The notes below the pieces were generated by a model. The model was not told where the DNA came from. It ran no database searches and was given only the letters and a program-made list of their open reading frames with translations. Shown piece after piece: positions 52,307 to 60,593 of a stretch of 64,000 nucleotides of DNA. Each line of letters opens with the position of its first letter. Positions within the stretch are counted from its first letter, which is position 1. The DNA is from Roseiarcus sp963741405 (GTDB lineage Bacteria > Pseudomonadota > Alphaproteobacteria > Rhizobiales > Beijerinckiaceae). A program made the position numbers and the translations under genes. The stretch spans positions 62,001 to 126,000 of the forward strand of contig CAVUHX010000042.1 of the NCBI GenBank assembly GCA_963741405.1, read 5' to 3'.

Positions 52307-52325
52307 TGAGCGTCCCTACCGCGAT
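52253..52325 (+). ncRNA. Group II intron domains V and VI
   Basis: Domain V: GAGCCGGATG (52253-52262) pairs with CGTCCGGTTC (52276-52285) in 10 uninterrupted pairs, with the catalytic AGC triad near its start. Domain VI (about 52287-52318) has the shape GGGGGCCGCTC-AGTA-ATGAGCGTCCC; the unpaired A in AGTAAT is a branch-point candidate. The 3' end is placed near CTACCGCGAT. Confidence 0.85.
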
Positions 52326-52449
52326 CCTGCATTTTTCGCCGTCGGCGGGATCGCTTCGGCGGCGTGCGGCTGCTACACCCCGAAAGCTTTCGGCTGGCCT
52401 GCGACGCGCTTTCCATAATCGGACGAAGCAGAAGGGCTGGACCCATGAC

Positions 52450-53179
52450 CTATTTCTTGATCTCGCGTTCAAGTTCAGCCTTTCGCCTCTCGAGCCCAGC
52501 CAGTTTGTCCCTAAGATCAGAAATCTCCCTGGTGATGACCCGCAATTCAGTCTTGGCCTTTTTGCTCGACAAGTAGTCTGAACCAAGCTGTGCAGCGATA
52601 TGTTGTTCGAGCTGGCTTCGAAGAACCCGGAGGTAGGGATTGCCCCATACCGCTCCTTCCCGGTATTCGAGTTTGCCTGATCTTCTACAGTGATGGCCGC
52701 TCTGCGTGTCGTAAGTCATTGATATTGTTGGAACGAGTTCGAAATTCTGCGAAAATGTAGTGCCACGTCAGTGCATATTTCATTTGACTTTGCAATCGAT
52801 CGCTACGATTCTGTAGGGGTAACGTTACGGGAGTTGGAACGTTTCCCTGCGGGCCGGTGGACTCTTGCTGCCGGCGCTGGGCCCTCGCGCCCGCCCAAAG
52901 CCGCCACCGGTCTGCGGCAAGGGTCATCTCGCCGCAATATGAGCGGTGGATCAACCCAAAAATCGAAAATACAAACACTAGCTGTGATGTAGTGCCACGT
53001 CGTTTTTTCAGCGGGAAATGTCGATGTGAAACAACATGTTAGTATTTCCAACTGTCGAAGATGAGTTTGCCGGTTTGGATCCCCTTCACGATGAAATCGC
53101 GGGTCACCCCATATTCCTTTTCGGCCGTCTTGTCGCTGAGGACAGCGCCCTTCCGATTCCATTCGCCATATTCTGCCAT
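52450..53179 (-). pseudogene. Small HTH/coiled-coil protein split by a MITE-like insert
   Basis: Piece 1 (53179-53063): MAEYGEWNRKGAVLSDKTAE, KEYGVTRDFIVKGIQTGKL. Piece 2 (52668-52450): EYREGAVWGNPYLRVLRSQL, then a coiled coil (KTELRVITREISDLRDKLAG...LEREIKK). Joined without the insert and one 9-base copy, they form a 111-residue protein in frame. I recall this pattern (KEYGVxRDxIVKxIxxGKLxY...GNPYLRLLRSQ) as a conserved small protein, probably DNA-binding, of unknown role. An in-frame ATG also exists at 53203. Piece 1 alone ends DSWKY inside the insert. Confidence 0.75.
52678..53062. mobile_element. MITE-like 385-base element
   Basis: Flanked by a perfect 9-base direct repeat GAGTTTGCC (52669-52677 and 53063-53071). 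Inside the ends lie inverted repeats ATCTTCTACAGT (52680-52691) and ACTGTCGAAGAT (53051-53062), 11 of 12 complementary. No transposase ORF. Contains two identical 15-base direct repeats, ATGTAGTGCCACGTC, at 52755-52769 and 52987-53001. A non-autonomous insertion sequence; the mobilising family is unknown. Confidence 0.8.
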
Positions 53180-53324
53180 GTGCGCCCCGATATCCTTCCC
53201 CATGAAGCCTAGCGTGCGGTCAGTCCGATCATCTCAGAGAGAGCTGGCCCCGCAAATCTGGACAGATCGATAAGTGGATTTTCTGCCTGACGACGGCGAC
53301 ATTGGCCGAGGATCAGGAGATCAG

Positions 53325-53633
53325 ATGACGAAGCGCACCCGTCGGAACCACACACCGGCCTTCAAGGCAAAAGTGGCTTTGGCCGCGATCAAGGGCGAAA
53401 AGACGCTGGCCGAGCTGGCGCAGCAGTTCGATGTCCACCCCAATCAGATCACGCAATGGAAGGGTCAGCTTCTCGAAGGCGCGGCCGGCGTTTTCGGGCG
53501 TGGCAGAGTTGAGGCCGGGCCGGCGCCGGTTGATTTGAAGGCCCTTCATGCGAAGATCGGAGAGCTGGCGCTGGAGAACGATTTTTTGGCAGGCGCGCTC
53601 ACCAAGGCGGGCTTGCTGAGCGCAAAGCGATGA
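53325..53633 (+). CDS. IS3-family transposase OrfA
   Basis: 102 residues: MTKRTRRNHTPAFKAKVALA, LAELAQQFDVHPNQITQWKG HTH, and a C-terminal coiled coil (LHAKIGELALENDFLAGALT). ATG at 53325 chosen over the longer open frame from 53274; GGAG lies at 53316-53319. Confidence 0.9.
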   Translation: MTKRTRRNHTPAFKAKVALAAIKGEKTLAELAQQFDVHPNQITQWKGQLLEGAAGVFGRGRVEAGPAPVDLKALHAKIGELALENDFLAGALTKAGLLSAKR

Positions 53634-54457
53634 TCGACAGAACGCACGATCTGCCGATTTCCCGCCAGGCGAAAGCTTTGAACGTCAGCCGGGGCGCGGT
53701 CTATTACAAGCCCCGTCCGGTCTCACCCGAGGACCTGCGCGTCATGCGGCGGATCGACGAACTGCATCTGGAGCGTCCGTTCGCGGGCGCCCGCATGCTG
53801 CGCGATTTTCTGGGCCGCGAGGGCCTTGCGGTCGGCCGCCGGCATGTTGCGACCCTGATGAAGCGGATGGGAATCGCGGCGATCTATCGCCGTCCGAACA
53901 CCAGCAAACCCGCGCCCGGCCACAAGATCTACCCGTATCTGCTGCGGGGCGTGACGGTCGAGCGGCCGAACCAGGTCTGGGCGACGGACATCACCTATAT
54001 CCCGATGGCGCGCGGCTTCGTCTACCTCGTCGCCGTCGTCGACTGGTTCACCCGGCGCGTGCTTTCGCATCGGGTGTCGATCACGATGGAGGCCGGCTTC
54101 TGCGTCGAGGCTCTCGAGGAGGCCATCGGCAATCACGGCAAGCCTGAGATTTTCAACAGCGACCAGGGCAGTCAGTTCACCAGCGAGGCGTTTACCGGCA
54201 TCCTCGAGAAGAACGGGATCGCCATCAGCATGGACGGCAAGGGCTCCTGGCGCGACAACGTGTTCGTGGAGCGGCTCTGGAGATCGGTGAAGTACGAGGA
54301 GGTCTACCTCAACGCCTACGACACCGTCGCCGAGGCGCGCGCTTCGCTGAGCCGGTATCTCGACTTTTACAATCGTCAACGCCCTCATTCGAGCCTTGAC
54401 CGGAAGACGCCGGACGAGGCCTACTTCACGCCGTCGCCCCTCGCAGCGACGGCATGA
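53630..54457 (+). CDS. IS3-family transposase OrfB
   Basis: 275 residues, overlapping OrfA by ATGA. DDE triad in ATDITYIP, FNSDQGSQF and VERLWRSVKYEEVYLNAY. C-terminal FYNRQRPHSSLDRKTPDEAY is typical. Complete. Confidence 0.93.
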   Translation: MIDRTHDLPISRQAKALNVSRGAVYYKPRPVSPEDLRVMRRIDELHLERPFAGARMLRDFLGREGLAVGRRHVATLMKRMGIAAIYRRPNTSKPAPGHKIYPYLLRGVTVERPNQVWATDITYIPMARGFVYLVAVVDWFTRRVLSHRVSITMEAGFCVEALEEAIGNHGKPEIFNSDQGSQFTSEAFTGILEKNGIAISMDGKGSWRDNVFVERLWRSVKYEEVYLNAYDTVAEARASLSRYLDFYNRQRPHSSLDRKTPDEAYFTPSPLAATA

Positions 54458-54601
54458 GTTTTCCGCCGCGCGCTGGACGTGTCTCTGGTCGGGCTACGCC
54501 CTCCCTCCGTCACGCCCAGCGCGCGAAATCGCAAAGGACCAACGCGGCAGCAGTCCACTTAACATTCGCGGAAGCCTGTGCAGACAAACGGGACCAGCTC
54601 T

Positions 54602-54960
54602 GAGATCAGCCGCGAGGACATTCTGGCACACGCCTACGCTCAGTGCCGCTCCAACAAGGGCGCGCCGGGCGTGGACCGTCAGGACTTCGAGACCGTCGAG
54701 GCGTACGGGGTCGAGCGATGGCTGGGCGAACTGGCGCTTGCGCTCAGGCAGGAGACTTACCGACCGGACGCAATCAGACGCGTGTACATACCGAAGGCCA
54801 ACGGCAAACTCAGGCCGCTGGGCATCTCAACCTTGCGGGATCGGGTCTGCATGACGGCGCGATGCTGGTGCTGGAACCGATCTTCGAGGCCGACCTTCCC
54901 TCGGAACTCTATGCCTACTGCCCCGGGCGCGACGCCCAGCAGGCGGTGGTCGAGCCGGTA
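54602..54960 (+). pseudogene. N-terminal fragment of a second group II intron reverse transcriptase
   Basis: Reads EISREDILAHAYAQCRSNKG, APGVDRQDFETVEAYGVERW, then RRVYIPKANGKLRPLGISTL. After VCMTA one base is missing (about 54861); the other frame resumes MLVLEPIFEADLPSELYAY. PGRDAQQAVVE then runs out into unrelated sequence at about 54960. This is a different RT class from the one at 45.6 kb. It starts exactly at the right end of the IS3 element, so its own N-terminus may be cut by that insertion. Confidence 0.8.
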
Positions 54961-55145
54961 AAATCCCAACCCCAATTCACCTGTTTCTGGCCGTCCCCTT
55001 AATTCTACTGTGTCACAAGCGTTGGCTGAAGTTCCGCCGCGGCCTGAATTCCGCATCAAGAAAATTCAAGTTCCCCGTTGGCCCTGAAGAATCAGGGAGA
55101 TAGTCTTGGTTTGCGACTCAAGGACCATCACCAACGGGGTGCGCG
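54961..55145. other. Left flank of the IS1380 element
   Basis: Contains TGTCACAA (about 55013), which recurs inverted near 57980 and may mark the IS1380 ends, and a small palindrome CCCTGAAGAATCAGGG (about 55081). No coding signal. Confidence 0.4.
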
Positions 55146-55734
55146 ATGGTGGCACAGGGGCTGCTCGATTTCCAGTATGAGGCCGATTCGTCCAGCCATG
55201 GATTGACGTCGCTGGCCGGGCTTCCGTTGTATCTTGACCTGATCAAGGCCTGCGGGCTGGGCGGGGCGATCCAGCGGCATGTTCGGGCGGCCGGCGGCCA
55301 AGGCTGGCTCGACATCCAGATGGTTCTGGCGGTGATTTTCCTGAATTTGTCCGGCGGCGACTGCGTGGAAGACATCGAACGGTTGGAGCGCGACAGCGGC
55401 TTTTCGGCGATCCTGCGGGCGATCGAGAAGGATTTGCTTTCGCGCGCCGACCGGCGGTCGCTGAAAAGCCGCTGGCGGCGCGAGCGCGAGCGGGCGACGC
55501 CCTCGCCGTCGGCGCTGTCGGGCTGGCTGGAACGGTTCGATGATCCAGCCTCGCCCAAGGCGGTCGCGGGGACGGCGTTCATTCCGGCGGCGACGCAGGA
55601 ACTGCGCGGTCTATGGCGGGTGAATCAAGCGCTGCTGGACTTTCTGCAGCAGCGTCAGCCCGCGGCCACGGCGACGCTGGACATGGACGCGACGCTGATT
55701 GCGACGCACAAGCGCGAGGCGCTGTTTTGCTATA

Positions 55735-56878
55735 CTCCGCTCACGCCAAGATGCGAAAATTGGCGGGGCGGATTATGCGGAAATTATCTGTGATCGAATC
55801 GGCGATTTCTCCCCATCGACTGGGGACTTCGGCGCGCAGGAAGTGGAGCATCGCGTCGGCGAATTCACGATATGTGGGATAGGTCCTGTTGTGGGTCAGA
55901 GACTTGTGCATCACGCCCCACAACCGCTCGATCGGGTTCAGATGCGGGCAGTAGGCGGGGATGAAATGCAGCTTGATGCGTCTGCCGGGCTGCGCCAGCC
56001 ACTCTCGCACAAGAGCGGCATGATGATAGCGCGCATTGTCCAGAAACACGTGGATCAGCGCCAGCAGTGGATACATCGCCTCGATCGCTTGCAGCAGCCG
56101 GATGGTTGAGGCGGCGTCGACGGTTTCGACGTCGATCATCGCCGTCTTGCCGGTTTCGAGATCGATGGCCCCGTGAATGTTCAGGCGCTGGCGTCCGCTG
56201 GTCTGCTCGATCGCCAGATGCTCCTTCGCCGGCGCCCAACAGCCGACGGGGCGCGCCGCATGGGTCGGATGCACGGCGTCCACGAACAGCACAGCCTCGT
56301 CCGGCCCCAGCGAATTCAGCACGTTCTCGTAGGTTTCGATGAACGCCTGCTGTTTTTCCGGGTCGAGCTTGCGTCCGATCGTCTCGGGCTTGTGGTATTC
56401 GAGCCCGAGCCGATGCAGCATCGCCACCAGCCCAGAACGGCTCTCATAAACGACGCCGAATTCCCTCTCGATATACGCGCCGACGTCGCGTGTCGAACGC
56501 GGCAAGGTCGCAGCGATCCACGACTGCAACTTCGCTTCTTGATCTTCCGCCAGGCGCGGGCAGGAGCCGCCGCCGTCAAAGCGCGTCAATCCCTCGAGCC
56601 CGTCCTCCAGGAACAGCTGATGCCAGCGCCGGACGGTTTCGTCATCGACGAACAGCGCTGCGGCGACACGCTCACAGCTCCAGCCGTCGTCGAGAAGGAC
56701 CAACGCGTTCGCCCGCCGCGCCAGACGATGCGCCGCCGAACCGTCTCGCGCCAACGCGATCAGATCGGCCCGGTCGTCAGCAGAAAGGTAACCCCCGCAA
56801 ATCATCAACCAAACAAGAATCTGGATTTTGATCCACGGCAACCCCCCTTGCCCCGCTTTCTCAATAAGTCAGGGTATA
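55735..56878 (-). mobile_element. IS630-family insertion sequence
   Basis: About 1.14 kb inserted at a TA in the IS1380 transposase gene, with TA duplicated, as is characteristic for IS630/Tc1. Ends show weak inverted similarity (TATACTCCG left, TATACCCTG complement right). One intact transposase gene. Confidence 0.82.
55741..56841 (-). CDS. IS630-family transposase
   Basis: 366 residues from a TTG at 56841, or about 354 from the ATG at 56805. N-terminal HTH (RLARRANALVLLDDGWSCERVAAAL with VDDETVRRWHQ), a linker, and a DDE domain with VLFVDAVHPTH (first Asp), LIHVFLDNARYHHA (second Asp) and HLNPIERLWGVMH (Glu). All catalytic residues present, so it may be active. Confidence 0.9.
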   Translation of the reverse strand: MPWIKIQILVWLMICGGYLSADDRADLIALARDGSAAHRLARRANALVLLDDGWSCERVAAALFVDDETVRRWHQLFLEDGLEGLTRFDGGGSCPRLAEDQEAKLQSWIAATLPRSTRDVGAYIEREFGVVYESRSGLVAMLHRLGLEYHKPETIGRKLDPEKQQAFIETYENVLNSLGPDEAVLFVDAVHPTHAARPVGCWAPAKEHLAIEQTSGRQRLNIHGAIDLETGKTAMIDVETVDAASTIRLLQAIEAMYPLLALIHVFLDNARYHHAALVREWLAQPGRRIKLHFIPAYCPHLNPIERLWGVMHKSLTHNRTYPTYREFADAMLHFLRAEVPSRWGEIADSITDNFRIIRPANFRILA

Positions 56879-57806
56879 TAAGAAGTTCAAGGCGTATCAG
56901 CCGCTGAACTGCTGGTGGGCGGAGCAGGGCGCGATGCTCTATTCGGAGTTCCGCGACGGCAACGTGCCCGCCGGACACGAGCAGTTGCGCGTCCTGCAAG
57001 AGAGCCTGCGCCATCTTCCGGACAGCGTGAGGACAGTCTCGTTGCGTTCGGACACGGCGGGCTATCAGGAAGAGCTGCTGCTCTATTGCGGCGAGGGAAA
57101 AGACCCGCGCTTTGGCGTGATCGAGTTCGCGATCGGCGCCGACGTGACCGAGGCTTTCCGCGCGGCTGTGCGGACGACGCGGGAGAGCGCATGGAAGCCG
57201 CTGATCCGCAAAACGGACGGCCAGCCGCAGCACACCGATCAAGAATGGGCCGAGGTCGTCTACGTGCCCAATTGGGCCGGACACAGCCGCAACCGCGCCG
57301 ATTACCGCTTTCTCGCGATCCGCGAGAGGCTCACGCCAACTGGCGCTGGGCGACGAGGCGAAGCTGCCGTTTCCAACGCAGGCCTTTGGCCAGAAGGGGG
57401 TTCACAAACTCTTTGGCCTCGTGACCAACCGCAAGGGTCCGGGCGACGGCGTGATCTGGTGGTTGCGCGAGCGTTGCGGCAAGAGCGAGGAAGTCCATTC
57501 GGCGATGAAATCCGACCTGGCCGGCGGACAGATGCCCTCTGGGCTGTTCGGCGCCAACGCCCCCTGGTGGGCGCTGACGATCCTGGCGTTCAATCTAAAC
57601 GCCGCGATGAAGCGTCTCGCGCTGGGCGAGAGATGGGCGGCCAAACGCATGAAGGCGCTGCGCTTCCATCTGATCGGCCTGCCCGGACGGGTGGTCAGCC
57701 ACGCCCGCCAGCTGATCATTCGTCTGGGCGGCGGGGCCGAAGCGCTGGCCACCCTCCTCGACGCCCGCCAAAGGATCCGGGCGCTGGCTCAGGAACCGGC
57801 CGGATG

Positions 57807-58185
57807 AGCCCAAACCGCGCGCTGCCGAGCGTAGACCTGATATCGCGTGGCGTTCCCGGGCGCGGCGACGACGCCCCGCGCCCGCGTCAGGCGAGCCCGA
57901 CTCGCCCCGGTTGCACGCAATCATCGCCGGACTCGCCATGCGTGTCGACGAACGTCAGGAGGTGATCGACCCCTCGGGATTGTGACACTCGGACCCGTCA
58001 ACCACCGCAAAATCGGTCACGCACCGGCGCGCGCGGTGATTTGTTCGGGAATTGTGGGCGCGGCGCCTGATTGACTAACGCGGCGTTCTGACCCATTTGT
58101 AACGATCCGCAGAGCCATACGCTCTGAGCCGGGGTTTTGGCGTGCGCCTCTGTGGCGCTCCGCAACCAGAGACAGGAGAGTGGCC
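57807..58185. other. Region between IS1380 and infC, including infC leader
   Basis: About 375 bases. The first 180 are presumably the IS1380 right end. From 58080 on lies the infC leader, with CAGAGCCATACGCTCTGAGCC able to fold (CAGAG/CTCTG), and the AGGAG ribosome site at 58174-58178. No gene recognised. Confidence 0.45.
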
Positions 58186-58725
58186 ATTCGTCGTCCCATG
58201 AAGGCAGTCGCGGCGCCGGAGAAAGGCGGGCCGCGGGTCAATCGCGACATCCGCGCAGTTCAAGTTCAGCTCATCGACGCCGACGGCCAGAATCGCGGCG
58301 TCGTCAATCTCGCCGACGCGCAGAAACTCGCGGAAGAAGCCGCGCTCGATCTGGTCGAAATCGTTCCCAACGCCACTCCGCCGGTCTGCAAGATCCTTGA
58401 TTTCGGGAAATACCGCTTCCTCGAGCAGAAGAAGTCGTCCGAGGCTCGCAAGCGCCAGAAGGTGGTCGAGATCAAGGAAATCAAGCTCAGGCCCGGCATC
58501 GACGACCACGACTACGAGGTGAAGATGCGCTCTGTGCGCCGCTTCTTCGACGAGGGCGACAAGGTGAAGGTGACGCTGCGGTTCCGGGGCCGCGAGATGG
58601 CGCACCAAGACATCGGATACAGGCTCTTGCAGCGGGTCAAGGCGGAGACCGCGCCGATCGCCAAGGTCGAGGCCGAGCCTTTGATGGAAGGCCGGCAGAT
58701 GACCATGGTGCTGGCGCCGAGGTAG
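58186..58725 (+). CDS. infC: Translation initiation factor IF-3
   Basis: Binds the 30S subunit and enforces start-codon choice. 179 residues: RVNRDIRAVQVQLIDADGQN N-domain, VCKILDFGKYRFLEQKK linker, IKEIKLRPGIDDHDYEVKMR and VKVTLRFRGREMAH C-domain. Start: the only ribosome site, AGGAG (58174-58178), is 7 bases from an ATT codon (58186) but a mere 1 base from the GTG at 58180 and 19 from the first ATG (58198). Escherichia coli infC begins with AUU and IF-3 represses its own synthesis through it. I therefore annotate ATT, reading (M)RRPMKAV. Confidence 0.9.
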   Translation: MRRPMKAVAAPEKGGPRVNRDIRAVQVQLIDADGQNRGVVNLADAQKLAEEAALDLVEIVPNATPPVCKILDFGKYRFLEQKKSSEARKRQKVVEIKEIKLRPGIDDHDYEVKMRSVRRFFDEGDKVKVTLRFRGREMAHQDIGYRLLQRVKAETAPIAKVEAEPLMEGRQMTMVLAPR

Positions 58726-58913
58726 AACGCGGCGGATTGCTGAAGGTTTAGAACGGCCTTTCCCAGGACATGGCGTCCAGACGGACGCCCGTCCCGGCGG
58801 GTTATGGCGTGAGGGGTTGCGCCAAACGTTATTCGTCATTCGAGGCCGCTTTTCGCGGCCGGGGTCGTTTGCGCCGGGCGCATTCCGGCCGCTGCGCGGA
58901 AAAGAGCCGAATT

Positions 58914-60143
58914 GTGACGACAGCCCCTGCCTATGCCGACCCCGCCGCAGAGCGGCGGGCCGCCGAGACGGCCTCCGTTGGCGTCATCGCCGCGCTCAGC
59001 GCCTCGCACATGCTCAACGACACCATGCAGTCGCTGGCGCCGGCGCTCTACCCGGTGTTCGCAAGGGAGCTGTCGCTGAGTTTCTTCCAGATCGGCGTTA
59101 TCACCTTCGTCTTCCAGCTTACCGCCTCGCTCCTCCAGCCGCTGATCGGATTCTCCCTCGATCGCCGACCTTGGTCCGCGATCTTGCCGGTCGGAATGGC
59201 CTTCACTGTCGTCGGGCTGCTGCTGCTTGCCTTCGCGGGCACCTATCCGCTCATTCTGCTGTCGGTCGCGGTGATCGGAATCGGCAGCGCGGTCTTCCAC
59301 CCCGAGGCGTCGCGCGTCGCCCGCGCCGCGTCCGGCGGGCGGCACGGATTCGCCCAGAGCCTGTTTCAGGTCGGCGGGAATTTCGGCCAGTCGATGGGTC
59401 CGCTGCTCGCGGCCTTTGTCGTCGTGCCCTTCGGCCAGCATTCGGTGCTGGCCTTCACGATTCTCGCGCTGGTCGCAGTCGTTCTCCTGACGGGCGTTAG
59501 CCGCTGGTATGCGGCCCGCCGCGCGGCGCGCCGCCACGCCGTGGCCGCAGAGAAGGTTCCGACCCATCCGCGCGCGGTCGTCATCCGCACGCTTGCGGTG
59601 CTGATCGTCATGCTGTTCTCGAAAGTACTCTATCTCGCGAGCATCGGCAGCTACTACACGTTCTACCTTATCGACACGTTCCATGTGTCGATCCAGCAGG
59701 CCCAGGTGATGCTGTTCGTCTTTCTCGCCTCCGTTGCGGCGGGCACCTTCCTCGGCGGGCCGCTTGCCGACCGGGTCGGCGCGAAATTCGTCATCTGGGG
59801 CTCGATCCTCGGCGTTCTGCCGTTCACGCTTCTTCTGCCCCACCTCGGACTCACGGGCACGATCATCAATTCGATTGCGATCGGCCTCGTGATCTCTTCG
59901 GCCTTCTCCGCGATGGTCGTTTACGCACAGGAGCTGACGCCAGGCAATATCGGGGCGGTCGCAGGACTCTTCTTCGGCCTCAGCTTCGGGCTCGGCGGAA
60001 TCGGGGCGGCGCTACTCGGCATTCTGGCCGACCGGACGAGCATCGGATTCGTCTATCAGGTCTGCGCGTTCCTGCCTGCGGTCGGCCTTCTGGGGGCGGT
60101 CCTCCCGACCCCGCGGCCGTCAGCCGAGCCCGTGCGAGGCTAA
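58914..60143 (+). CDS. fsr: MFS transporter, fosmidomycin-resistance (Fsr) type
   Basis: Twelve-helix inner-membrane drug exporter, 409 residues from GTG 58914. Seen: LSASHMLNDTMQSLAPALYP in helix 1, the typical Fsr opening with Asn-Asp; FSLDRRPWSAILPVGM, a loop-2 motif variant; VFHPEASRVARAASGGRHGF, the second conserved Fsr motif; and FLGGPLADRVGAKFVIWGS mid-protein MFS repeat. The open frame reaches ATG 58770 but the extra 48 residues are Arg-rich and precede no family homology, so GTG is preferred. Confidence 0.82.
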   Translation: MTTAPAYADPAAERRAAETASVGVIAALSASHMLNDTMQSLAPALYPVFARELSLSFFQIGVITFVFQLTASLLQPLIGFSLDRRPWSAILPVGMAFTVVGLLLLAFAGTYPLILLSVAVIGIGSAVFHPEASRVARAASGGRHGFAQSLFQVGGNFGQSMGPLLAAFVVVPFGQHSVLAFTILALVAVVLLTGVSRWYAARRAARRHAVAAEKVPTHPRAVVIRTLAVLIVMLFSKVLYLASIGSYYTFYLIDTFHVSIQQAQVMLFVFLASVAAGTFLGGPLADRVGAKFVIWGSILGVLPFTLLLPHLGLTGTIINSIAIGLVISSAFSAMVVYAQELTPGNIGAVAGLFFGLSFGLGGIGAALLGILADRTSIGFVYQVCAFLPAVGLLGAVLPTPRPSAEPVRG

Positions 60144-60253
60144 TCGCCGCAATCGGGTTAAGCTGCCTGGGCGTTCCTGCTTGCCCTGTCGTCCGCCGCA
60201 CGACGGGCGATTTCGATCGGCCGACACGCTCCCGGCTTGGGGAAGTTTTTCCT

Positions 60254-60279
60254 GTTTCTCCCTGCTATCAGGGAGAAAC
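60254..60279. terminator. Perfect 11-base-pair hairpin downstream of fsr
   Basis: GTTTCTCCCTG (60254-60264), loop CTAT, CAGGGAGAAAC (60269-60279), 111 bases past the MFS stop. No T-run on the plus side; on the minus side AGGAAAAACTT follows. A second short palindrome GGAACAAGTTCC occurs at about 60344. Could be a terminator or a regulator site. Confidence 0.5.
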
Positions 60280-60565
60280 GGCGAGGACCATCGTGGTCTT
60301 CGACCAGCTCCAGCGTAGAAAAGACCTGCGTTTTCATATCCTTGGAACAAGTTCCTGAACGCATACAGCAAGTTTACCACGTAGAAATAACAGGAAGAAG
60401 TTCGTCCCTGTTTCGAGCCGGAACAGGACGCGTCGCAGGCGGCCGGAGAGGTTAGCGCCGCGCCGGGTCGAGAACGGTTACGCCCGGATGTTGACAAACT
60501 GGATGAGGGGTGGGTTTTCGAAGGCGACAACCCAAGCCCCAATGGCGCCACATTCCTCCGGCACT

Positions 60566-60581
60566 GAATGAACATTCATTC
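60566..60581. promoter_or_regulatory. Palindromic operator-like site before tetR
   Basis: GAATGA-ACAT-TCATTC, 13 bases ahead of the TetR-family ATG. The arrangement suits autoregulation by the adjacent repressor and control of the downstream efflux genes. Confidence 0.7.
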
Positions 60582-60593
60582 CCAAGGTCCGAT

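Larger units (their letters stand above)
45207..52325 (+). mobile_element. Group II intron interrupted by nested elements
   Basis: Begins GTGCGCCGGGAAGCCGGC (5' consensus GUGYG) at 45207 and ends with domains V and VI near 52325. Encodes a reverse transcriptase/maturase split into 45559-46213 and 51679-52306. Between them lies 5.5 kb of a serine recombinase fragment carrying an IS21 and a two-ORF DDE element. It is inserted antisense into a DUF1275 gene. The intron proper would be about 1.7 kb; domain II-III equivalents and the RT active-site region are missing, so it is not functional. Confidence 0.8.
53240..54601 (+). mobile_element. IS3-family insertion sequence (second copy type)
   Basis: About 1.36 kb. 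Ends AGAGCTGGCCCCGCAAATCTG and CAGACAAACGGGACCAGCTCT form imperfect inverted repeats. A 3-base duplication GAG (53237-53239, 54602-54604) is plausible but short. Both ORFs are complete with a 4-base overlap. Confidence 0.8.
55146..57806 (+). pseudogene. IS1380-family transposase, split by IS630 and frameshifted
   Basis: Piece 1 (55146-55734): MVAQGLLDFQYEADSSSHGL...QMVLAVIFLNLSGGDCVEDI, TLDMDATLIATHKREALFCY. Piece 2 (56881-57806): KKFKAYQPLNCWWAEQGAML...RSDTAGYQEELLLY, then near 57330 a one-base shift is needed to continue RQLALGDEAKLPFPTQ, FGLVTNRKGPGDGVIWWLRE and the Glu-containing SEEVHSAMKSDLAGGQMPS. Removing the IS630 with one TA copy rejoins CYKKFKAYQP in frame. Decay thus includes both insertion and indel. 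Confidence 0.85.
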
